A stretch of 64,000 nucleotides of DNA, taken from contig JAJLRJ010000005.1 of NCBI GenBank assembly GCA_024195265.1, positions 47,672,894 to 47,736,893 on the forward strand, given 5' to 3'. A model generated the notes under the pieces. That model worked only from the letters and a program-made list of their open reading frames with translations. It was not told the origin of the DNA and ran no database searches. The translations under genes were made by a program, and so were the position numbers. Source of the stretch: Dendrophyllia cribrosa. Lineage: Eukaryota > Cnidaria > Anthozoa > Scleractinia > Dendrophylliidae. This document shows, piece after piece, positions 21,440-33,400 of this stretch. Position 1 is the stretch's first letter. Each line of letters opens with the position of its first letter.

Positions 21440-24400
21440 ATGGCGCTTGGAACAAACGTTGGAAAGCAGGTGGCCATCGCTTTCTTTATCTTGTCAAACG
21501 GTTAGTGTTGCACTGTGTTATACTATGTAAAAAAAAACGATTTTCAGTATTTCTGAGTAGTTCGTATTTGCAAGACGCCTGTGACTTTTGCTTACCACAC
21601 GCGGTCTGCTCGGTTGGTTGCGCTCGGCGACGATTTTCTTATAACCCAATGCCCCAGAATCTGTTCAGAGGCCATGAGCTGTTTGTTATCGATGTTTTGT
21701 AAAACTGAATGTCTCTTTTTTTTTCATTTTTTTCGATCGTGAACACTTGGTAGAATAATAACATTACGAAATTTACAATCAAACAACTTCATTTTTTTTT
21801 AAAGCGTGGCTCGTATCTGATTACTGCATTTTCCTTAAATTGTCCGTTTACCTTTCTTGCTTTCTTTGATAACTGTAACTTTATGGGACGCTATCAGAGT
21901 TACACTCCGATTATTATAACTACTTGAAACTTGACAGCGCTTTTGATTATTTTTTTTTAGCTTAATCATTAAAAATTGTGCTGCTCGGTAGTTGATTATA
22001 TATATAATGACAATCTGATAATCGTTCTTGTTTAGATATTCGCCGCTTATCCTCGCACTATACATAAACCTGGTTCAGGACCGGCCTAACTTTTGAGTCA
22101 AAACGTGTTATATCATTGAATGTAAACAAAACTGATTCTAAATTGCTAAGCCATTTCCACTTCAGAAAAAATGACGATTAAGGGCCCAAGGTAATAACTG
22201 AAAATTGGGTACGAAAATAGAACGCACTGCATGGGATCGCACTCACGCTGTGACTGAACATAACACCAGTTCTGGTGTCCCAAATCAGCTTTTAACAAAC
22301 GGTTTTGAACTCTTTTCATGGTATTGACAACTGTTTACAGAGGTAAGCTTTCACGTCTTCGAAATTACAAGTGAAGATTTTAGTTCTAAAAGGGGAACCT
22401 CAGATTAGTTTCGGTTAGCGTTTTAGCGGACCTTAGACACCTTGCTAATCATAAGAAATGATTTTCGATTCTGATCGAAATAATATTCACGTCGAAAAAT
22501 AGGAGAAGCTCTTTCAATTTCAATGTGCTACACTTTCATTTAAGTGCTTTAATGTCTTAAAATAGACTGACAATTTAATAAAATCAAGCTTAAAAACGGA
22601 TTTTAAGATTTCTGCTACAAATTGACAGAAATTATTCCTGGGCACATATAGCGAATCTTTTTTTTTCTAACATTACAAACATTAATAATGAGCGTAGATG
22701 GAAATTCAGCGGAGAGAGCTAATGATTCTTCAGCTGATTATGATCTTGAATATTCAATTTAATGTCTATTTGTTTTTATTGAACAGTTTCAGGTAATATT
22801 CGTCTATGGATCATTGTCGGCACCTTTTCGAAGAAAATCACAGACAAAAAAGACTGCCAAATACTTTACTTTATAATGAATTTCACCAAACAATCTTATC
22901 TAAAAAAATATCAACAACGACAAGTGGAAACATCTTATGTGAAATCAGCTGAAAATGTCCCTTTTCCGGCGTTTTTGGAATACAAAACTGATGTTTACAG
23001 TAATAAATAAAAGCCAAAACACCGCTATAACAGTCAGGAAATTAAAAAAAAACCTGATCTCTTAACATTATTATTAAATTTCACCATTTCCCAATGAGAA
23101 CCCAATTATTTTTAGATCACAGACTTTTTAAAATTTGGAGGTCAATTGCGCTATAGAGCGCTTGCACGTGACGTCACGGCGGCCATATTGGTGTCCCAAA
23201 ACAACGAAATGGCGGCCATATTGGTGTCCTAAACGAATCCTATGGGACTTAAGCTCTATTCTTATTCAAACATTTCCTATCGTTAAAGCTCTCCAATATG
23301 GCCGCCGGTCACGTGAGTGAAAAAACTCTACAACATGAAGTCAGCACCCCGCTGTACCGCAAGAAACAAAACCTGCTTTCATTGTCATATTAGCGACCTT
23401 CAGATTGGACTACGAGTACGAGATTGAGTACGAGTACGAGTTTTCAAACCAAATTCGTGTGCCTCATATAATTTCTTATCACACCAATCTTATCCATAAC
23501 GTTTATTTACGTGTTAGTCAGCAACAGGAAGGAGTTACAGTTCGGTGGATACAATTATCTCGAAATTCCAAAGTCGTACTCGTACTCGATTTCGTACTCG
23601 TAGTCAAATCTGAAGGTCGCTATTATTACAGTCAAACCGGATGTTCTTTTGCAGGCAACTTTGCAAACTTCCGCCGCAACATTGGTATTTTGATTGACAG
23701 TTTGCTTCAAGCAAGTTGGAAGTTACGCGAGCAAGTTGCAACTTTCGGGAGCAAGTTCCTATTTCAAACTTGTTGTCAGTTGCAAATTGCGAATTTTGTG
23801 AAAACACGTCCTTCTTCGGTTATGGCTCACGTACATCGCAATAATACCACGTCGGTTGAGAAAAGAGAGAGAATAATGGTCGTCTGGTGTAAAACAAGAA
23901 CAAATTGGATTATCAAGGCAAACTGTATCCAATATTGTAAACAGATTTTTACAACACGAGACGTATTTTCCCGGTAAATCTGGCTAGAAGGAACGAAAGG
24001 TTTCTACTCCTGACATCGTAGAGTTTGTGGAATACTGCTAGGTAACCAAACCAAGTACTTTCAATTCAGAAATCCGGCAACTGACAGCAAGTTTGAAATA
24101 TTAGGAACTTGCTCGCGAAAGTTGCAACTTGCTCGCACAACTTCCAACTTGCTCGAAGCAAACTGTCAATCAAAATACCAATGTTGCGGCGGAAGTTTGC
24201 AAAGTTGCCCGCAAAAGAACATCCGGTTTGACTGTAATGTAGAGAATGTATTTCACTTCAGGCATAGTTAAGTAGGATGTTGAGACCGTTATCGCGATAA
24301 AAATTAGATGATCCACCATAGAGACAGAGATGCATGACAGAAAACAACAGCTTGACAGTGATGTGTGTAAGAGACAGGGCCAACAGCTTAAAGAACGCTG

Positions 24401-27400
24401 CTGAAACGCTTTTCATGAACAACATTTTTTAGCAGTACTTACACTTTGATGGATCAACACTACCATTCTTTATCAGTTGATGCTACAATAACGGTACAAT
24501 AACGTTACAATAACGGTACAACAACGGTACAATAACGGTACAATAACGGTACAATAACGGTACAATAATGGTACAATAACGGTATCAAACAACTGCCCAT
24601 ACATTGTTAAACAAGTTATGGTCCCTTTTTATGAAGTAATAGGTTACCATAGCAACAGTATAACCTGTTAAAAAACCTTTAATTTTAGACAGCTACACAA
24701 ATTTTTCAGCTTCATTCTTTTTGATCCCCTATAATCCCATTTTTCTTTGTTCTTTTTTCGTCTGCCTTCTAGTTACTGAGCTGATAAATAATTCCATTTT
24801 TCTGTTGATTTTTTCCAGTGGTGTTAGATGCACAACGCACTTATACGTTGACTGGGACAACAAACTTTCGCGTACAGGATGGCGATGAAATTACAGTAAC
24901 GGGTATGACTTATTTAGTTGTGCCCTTGTTTTCGCTTTGCTTATGTGTAGCTGCCAATTTTACGATGAACCAAATCGCAACAAATTAAGCATGGAATACT
25001 TTTGATGACATCATTTTAATCCACATATATTGATGTATCACTATGTACTCTGATCTAAAGCCTTAATATTTTCGCGGCGTTTAGAAAAGCGCCGAAAATG
25101 AGAGTAGAATTTGACAGATAAATCACCAATAAGCGTGACATTTGAAATAGGTTTTCATGTTTTGAAAAAGTCAAATAAAATCAGCTTTTATCTGACTAAA
25201 ATGACTTGAGTGTTTTTATAACAACATGTACAATATAAATTTGTATGTATGGCTTACGGATCACTATTGATAGGTACATTAAAGATATTAAATAACAGTA
25301 TCTGACTTAAATTAAATAAAAGCATCTATCTATCTAATGATATTCATTTGCTTTCGTTTATCAAGGTAATTACAAATACTGTCAGCAATCCATTTATTGC
25401 CCGAGTTGTATACGGCAGGTTTACCTGAACTTATTCACTAGAAGCGTGTGTCTGGCCAATTTAGGAAAATCAGATCTCGACTGTAAAGAACATCACTTCA
25501 GCAAGAAATTCACTGCTCCTAATACAGGAGGCAGCTATGATATCAAGGTAATGTTTGTTGAATGCTGGGGTCAATTCAATAAAACTGACTTTTACACGTG
25601 TAATTTACAAGTGTAGCCATTGTTTTCAACCTCTTAAACAATGGCCACACTTGTTAATTACACTTGTAAAAGTTTTATTGAATTGGCCCCTGATCTCCTA
25701 GCTCCATTAATAAAAAGGTGTGTCTTTTACAGGTACAGCCCATAAGCGGCCGTAACTTTCGGGTGACCGTTGATTAAGCGAGAAGACCATTCCAAGAAAC
25801 AAACCGAGCAACGTCAAAAATAAGACTTCCCTTTAAGGTGGATGTTTTCTTCTTTAGATGGAGGAGAAACTTTTCCATTCCAAGAAACAAATCGAGCAAC
25901 TTCAGAAATAAGACTTCCTTTTAAGATGGATGTTTTTTCTTTAGATGGAGGAGAAACTTGACTTTAAGTGCGCCGCAAATCGCGTATCGAGCAATGGAGG
26001 AATTGTTGGCACAGTTGTAGTTCAAGGTTAGTTGCAAACATGATCATATCCTTCTTAACTCGTGAATACGCGAAGCGTTAAACGAGTTACAACAGTGGGA
26101 CAACATTTCACTCGATCGGCTGTTAGTATTGAGCCGGCGATATTTACGGCGTTGAGGGGAGAGGAGGTTGGAGATTAGTCGCAAGGGAGGGGAGAGGGGG
26201 GGGCAGTGGAGCAAAACGCCTAGGAGAGGGAATGGTCGATGAACATTGAGCACGCGATATGGTCATCTGCCTTACCCATAAGGATAGCATTGAAGGGAGG
26301 GCCGGGTGGAGAGTTGCACGCAAGGGGTGGGGGTAATGAAAGCCCTGGGAGCGTGGTTGCTTTTGATTGTGTCCATACTGTACTATTATGTCCATATTAT
26401 ACTTTTGTTGATTGTATGATGTTTTTCGTAGAGCCACCTCCATAATAAACCAATCCAGCACTCCAACTGTTTTCACTGAGGATTCTCTTATTCTTCATTG
26501 CTCTGCGAGCGGCTATCCCCAGCCAATAATCCGCTGGTACAAAGACGACATTTTTGTTTATGAAAATACGAGCCTGCAGTTTTCTTCTCTGAATCAGTCG
26601 GATACAGGCCTTTATATGTGTAACGCGTCCAATACTGCCGGAAGCGATACATATGAGGTGCAAGTCCTGGTGCGAGGTAGGGATTAGTATGCGTGAGATC
26701 GATCATCTCTGTTCTTCCACTGCACCTTCAATATCTTTTCTCTTAACATATCAGACACGAGGAAGAGTGTTTCAAGAGGATTTCCAAACACCGAGAAGTG
26801 GGTTGAAAAAACAAGCCATGCCACAGTCGAGTTTTTTCAAACTGACTTCGAGGTGTTTGGATACCTGATGAAACACTCTTTCGAGTGTTTGATATAACTT
26901 ACTAAATTATTCATTGTTCAATTACAGAGAAAACAAAGGAATAAAATCGCCAAAATCTATGCTAATTAAGATCGGGTCCCCAAACCACCGTCACGGTTTT
27001 TACAAAATGAAATTTGATTTGGGATACTCTTGGGAATGGAGAGTTACAGGGTGAACTCTATCCTCTCCCTGCCTTTAAAGGCACTTGCATTATCATTCCG
27101 TTTGTTTTCTTTGTTCAATCGTAAAACCAAAACCAAAGTAATTACTCTGACCAATCACAGCAGTCGTAAACAATCCAATGAACCAATCAGAGCTCGAAGC
27201 AATTACATGTCGGCGGCGCCAAGCGCGGGAAAACGCGTGCAAGCCAGTCACGATTGGTTTTGGTTTTACTTCTGATTGGTCGAGAAAGTGTCGCGAGATT
27301 TTTTAGCCAATCACAAAGCGTAGCATTGCAAAACCAAAGCAATTGTGTAATTTTTTTTTTGTTTACTACATCAGTACAAAATATTACATAAATGAATACA

Positions 27401-30400
27401 GCACTCTCAACATATTCGCACACAGCACACATACACACACACTCATACTTTTACATACTCACATGCTTATATGTTTACATACTTACATATTTTGCATTGA
27501 TACATCAGAGCTATTACAGGCTAAAAGTAAGTTATATTTTCCATTTTTCCATTAATTTATCTAAACTCTTATTTTTACAACATATGTACTTTTCTGTTTC
27601 ATATTTTATATTGACTTTAATTTTGTAACTGTCTATGTTAGGAAGTGCTTCATTCCTTCTGCAATTCCAGAGATATATTTTTCCCACAAGTAGTAAATAA
27701 TTAAGTAAGGGGCATTCCAGTAATAAGATACCAAGAACGATATCTTTTAGAGTAAGGTGAACTGGCTTTCTTGTCAAAGAAAAATAATACTTCTCGAAAT
27801 CTTTCCAAAATGCATACGAGTGAGGACAATTGTATAAGAAATGAAACATAGTTTCTGTTTCCATTTTACAGAAAGAACACAGACTATCTGTCCTGTATCC
27901 TATCTTATAAAGCTTAGAATTTGTGTAAAGGATAGAATTAAGTATCTTAAATTGAAAGGCTTTAACATATGGTTCAAAAGCAACAGAGTGGGGCAGGAGA
28001 AATGCTTGTTTTAATAACTCATCGGATAAATTAAACTCATTCTTTAATTTTTGGGCATAATTAGGAAAACATACCTTTTTGCTGATTAGAAGGGAATAAT
28101 AATCTTTAGATTTCTTTTTCGATATATCAAACACACCGCCATGAAATTTGAACGATGGGTCAAGGCCGAAATTATTAGAAATAAAACCAGTTGATTTTAA
28201 ATTTGGAGGTACTGATTGTCTCAAACCGGTCCATTCTAAAAAATTAGCCCTTTTAATTTTACTTGCAATTAATTCGTAAGACGCTGTATTACTTAGGTCA
28301 AAACGTAGGTCTTCTACTGTATAGATCCCGTAATTAAAGTATTTCTTGTAAAAAATTGGTTTATTGTCTATTTTAATATTCTTGTTATTCTACACTATAT
28401 AATGCCAATCACAATCAACAGCGTTAAATTAATTCCCGAAATTCTGACCACCACTTAAGTAATTCTAAGTAAAACTCGGAGGTAATGGAGAGATCTTTCA
28501 CATTATAGTTACAGCTAAAGAGCATTAGCCCCCCTGAATCTTTCAAAATATATTTTAGATAACTTTTCCATGGACCAGAGTTGTCCCCAAATATCCTTTT
28601 AAGCCAAGAAAGTCGAAGCGATTTAATCAAACTTTCAATATCTACCATTTTGATGCCTCCTCGATCTCCTTCGTAGTTGTTAATAGCGGATAATCTGGTA
28701 ACTTTATCTTTACCTTTCCATAAAAAAATTATATATTAGACGATTTAATTCTTTAACTATATGTTCAGGAGTAGATAATAAGGAGGATGTATAAACAACC
28801 GTTGGTATAAGTAAGGATTTAATTAAAGTGACTTTTCCATAAATGGACAATCCCCTAGAGGACCAGATATTCGTTAGCTGTTTTATCTTGTCAAGTTTTT
28901 CAGAAAAGTTCTTAAGGTGGCTCGACTGGGTTTTTTGGCGACATAACACCCCAACTTTGAACGGCCGATACTTCATTGTCTGAGCTCGATCAGGCAAGCA
29001 GCTTCACACACCTACTAGACATGAAATAAACTTTCCAAAAAAGTAGATTTGATTGACATCGGTGTTACCATAACAACGATCTGATGACGTCATGGTTTTT
29101 GCATATTAGTAATTTTCTCAACATCTAGACCTAAACTTTTAAAACGACCGTATGCCTCTTATAGTCTAAATGTATGTCTTCAAGACTGCAAAGTTTGAAA
29201 AAATTCTATGAGAGCGTTTTCGAATAAAATTGAGTTGAATATTTCCATCAAAAATTTAAAAATTCGCATTACTTTCTGTTATTTCGTCGATGCCAGCGTT
29301 TTCCTGACAAATTGAAACAATATTTTCACCATATATTATTCGTGTGCCATAAAACTACATTCCTTGATGGTTTCATCCTGTTTGCTTCACTAGATTTCAG
29401 TTGATGTGATCGGAAGCAATGTCTTAAATATGCTCATTCTACTCACAGAAGTAACACTTTTGTTAGGGAAGCGTTTATTTAAAAACTAGTCGATGAAATT
29501 TTTTTTAAATCTTTTGGTCTAAAGTTGTACATGTAATGCACTATCTCTACAAATTTCAAGTGCATCGAATCATTTTAAGGGCGCGAAATACAATTAAAAG
29601 TATAGGGGACTTTTGCATTAGTCTTCCAAAGTTTCATTGCCGTATTATTTGTTGACAGCTGGTTTATTTCAAGGCTTTCTCTTTTGTCTACATTCTACAT
29701 ATTTGTGCACTTTTGAATAAATTTTAAACGTGTTACATGTGCATGACCGCAGCCTTATATTAATTGCCATTGTAGTCATTGTACTATGAAAAGAATTTTC
29801 ACGATCGCTTTGGAGCATGCAGGCATGGCAAACGTGTTGTTTCAAAAGCGCACAAATATGTAGAATGTAGACAAAAGAAAAAGTCCTGAAATAAACCAAC
29901 TGTCAACAAATAATACGGCAATGAAACTTTGGAAGACGTAAATGATGTCACGTGACCTTTCTTTAGGTGTTTTGTAATAGAGATTTGCTTTAATTAAGAA
30001 TGATTGAAACGTATACTTGTCGAAGAATACAGTAAATACCCGCATACAGTAATACAGTAAACCGTATACAGTAAAAGCTAGTAAACACTCGCATGAAAGA
30101 ACCTGTGATTTTCTGTTTTAGGCTGATGCGCCGGTTTCTTATAAAAAGGATGCGTAGTGAGAAATCAGCCTGGGGAGGTTCTTAAGAGGTTCTTAAAATT
30201 GTTTCTGTAAAAATTGTACAGTATGTACTGAAAGTGAATGATTGACTTTGGCAGGTCTAATTATCACATTAAGTAATGATCCGCATAAGAAGGATAGCGC
30301 TGAACGGCAATGGAATGTCAAACACGATGGAATGTCAAGATTTTTCATTGTTACAACTAGTAATCTCATTGGCCTAGACTAAAAAACCGCTAAAAAGTTA

Positions 30401-33400
30401 AGGTTCAAGGTGCATTTTGTCTAATTTTTTTAAGGTTTCAAGTAATTTGAGACCCAATCGCACAACATACAATTTTTAAAAGAAATTGTATTTGGGGAAC
30501 TTCATCAAAGAAGCAAAATTATTAGCTATTGTCTTCTGCTATTCTGATTGGTTAAGCACGAAAATTTCCTAAAATTTATTTGACGCAAATGGATTTTCTT
30601 TATTTTTATAATAAAATATAATTATTAACCATCAGCTCCTCCTCTATTCTTGAAATCAAAGATATTCTATGTGGGAAAGAGCTAATGCCGCAGAACAATG
30701 AAGTTTGCTATCGTTCTTATGTGGAACAATACTTAAACACTAATTAATCAAACTACTATATAATGAATAAATTAAACCAAATGCATTACAATATGTACCA
30801 CAGTCTATCTGTGAGGTATGGATATTTTCTGAAACTACACATTGTGTGTTTGTAATGGTAAAGCACACATACTTGGATCTGCCCCGCAGTGTTGTCTAAT
30901 CTTAAGTAATTTTTCGTATAAGAACCTGCTCAATTTAACAGGCTGAACTGGTTTCTATACATTAGGTGCTTTATTGGCCAAATTCAGCCTGGAGGTTCTT
31001 AATCCGCTGTTTCTTTTATGAGGGTGTTTACTGTACATCAAAATCCATAAGTAATTATCGGCTGTCTCTTTCAGAGCGAAGACCAATCTTGCAACAAAAT
31101 GTCTTAGCGCACAATACTGAGGATTTGCTTCAAAAGTGAGTGATAATTATTTCCACCAATCAGCGAATCTGATGGTGTATTATTTTCCCATTTTTTAAAT
31201 CCCCGTTGGATAAAAAACCTCCAACAATCAATCAAATCAATCAAACTCTATTTAAAAACAGGGTAGCTCATATGCATTCAGCCGAAGCTGGTATCCAGAG
31301 GGGCCCTGTATAATATATAAATCTATACAGATATACAATATCTAAAAGCCATTTAAAAGACCATTCAACATACAAAATAACAATATAAATGAAACAAGTG
31401 AAGAAAAAATATATATATTTGAACATCACAAAATTTAAAAATCATAATTTCTAATATTGGTCTTGAAAGATGACAACGAAGTTAGTTCTTTGATGTTTGG
31501 CGAGAGGGATCCGAATTGAACAAATTACTCTGACTCTGACTGGTGAGATAGTTTCAATCTTGCTCAGAATAAACCTGTTTCGATCATGATTCGCGCAATG
31601 AACCGCCTGATGGGGTCCCTGATGTGAACACTTTTCATCATAGTGAATCATGTTTCACTCGTGATCAGACTAAACATGTTTCACCCTAGTGTGAACACAG
31701 CATTAGACTTCTTTTAAATAACCTGCCCCAAGAGACAATATGCTCATTTTAGGAAACTGCTTCTTATTGCACTTCATTCGCGTTTTTCTTTTGACAGTGA
31801 TTCAGTGACATTCACAGTTTCCCTCACTCATGCCTCCTTATCACGTGAACATACATGGAATACAGTATTGGTTTGGATCTTACCTTACTACGCGCGCTTT
31901 CTGAGTCACGTACCGGAGACAAACATCACCAGTCCCTACCCTGGAGAGTATCAAATCGGGGTAGGTACAACCAATAAACATACATTGATATTACCTTGAA
32001 TATTTTCATTATATATTTAATTATTTCATCTTCTCAACAAAACATTCCCATTTTATACTTTAGATTAGTATTTTTTTAAGATTCTTAATCGCAAGGTGAG
32101 CGTCATTTTTTTTTAATAGATTATCCAGTTACTCCTTCCATTCTTTAGAATATAATTTAAATCTGGCAAGCTATACGTATTTATCTGATGACTGAAGCAG
32201 CTTACAGGACGTTCGAATCTTGATCTCCAAAACAGTTTGAAAATTTATTTTTTGCCAGATTGGCAAGATTGAGCTTGCATCTTCCATGGAAATCAACATA
32301 ACGGTTCAGCTTGACCCTGAAAGTAAGTTGTCCGTTGGAGGTCATTTCCTGTCCATACCGACCTACGTCGTATATGAAAAGCGCATTCCTGGGGATGCAA
32401 CTAAGGTGTTTGCGGGCTCAGTTGAGTCTGTAACGGTCAATTTCACAGTGAGAGAAGGTAAGTAATCACCAATCTGACTTTAGAGCAGTTTTCAATTGAG
32501 TATCGAAAGTAATTGCACAATTGCTTTGGTTTTGCATTGCTACGCTTTGTGATTGGCTAAAAAATCTCGCGACACTTTCTCGACCAATCAGAAGTAAAAC
32601 CAAAACCAATCGTGACTTGCCTGCACGCGTTTTCCCGCGCTTGGCGCCGGCGACATGTAATTGCTTCGAGCTCTGATTGGTTCATTGGATTGTTTACGAC
32701 TGCTGTGATTGGCCAGAGTAATTACTTTGGTTTTGGTTTTACGACACTCAAATGAAAACCGCTCTATGTGTAAACTCGCTCTAATAATTCTCCGAAGGTA
32801 AATTAAAGTAGCCATCCTATATCCCAGGTCCTAAGAGTGGTTAAGTATGAACTCCTATTTAAATTTACAAAACACGCGCTATGATAGTTTACACATCCGT
32901 ATGTTTTGCACGAGGTTGTAAAACAAGGGTTTAACGTCACATTTCACTTCGCTAGCTTTATTATAACGAGATTTGAAATTGGCGGCCAAAAGATTGGATT
33001 CTAAACACAGTTTCGAATTCTCCCAAGAACCCTAGAGTGTTGGCATCCATCTTGACATTTTACAGTAAAAAGCAAGAACACTGGCAAACGTTCAGCTGGA
33101 TAGAAGTCTACGAAACCCAGTTCTTTTTGCAGAAATCCTTAGAATTTATAACAACTTCATAGAAGGAATGACACAAGCTGTGGTTACTATTTCCTCCCTA
33201 CAGGTACCCCCAGAGGATTTGTGATGCACCCACTGTCCAATGAAGTGTACTTTTGTAAAACGAAAACGAGGTGAACTACTTTCTTTGAATGAATGATGAA
33301 TAATGTGCCCAATAGAGTCCTAGTGTGATATCACAAATACTTAAATTTGTGAAATTATAGGATTTGATAACATCATCGGAAAGAGCGTGATGAAAAAGGT

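Noticed and set aside
23405..23977. 190-codon frame with DYEYEIEYEYEF start
   Set aside because: It runs across two MITEs and its acidic repeat is the GAGTACGAGTAC terminal motif.
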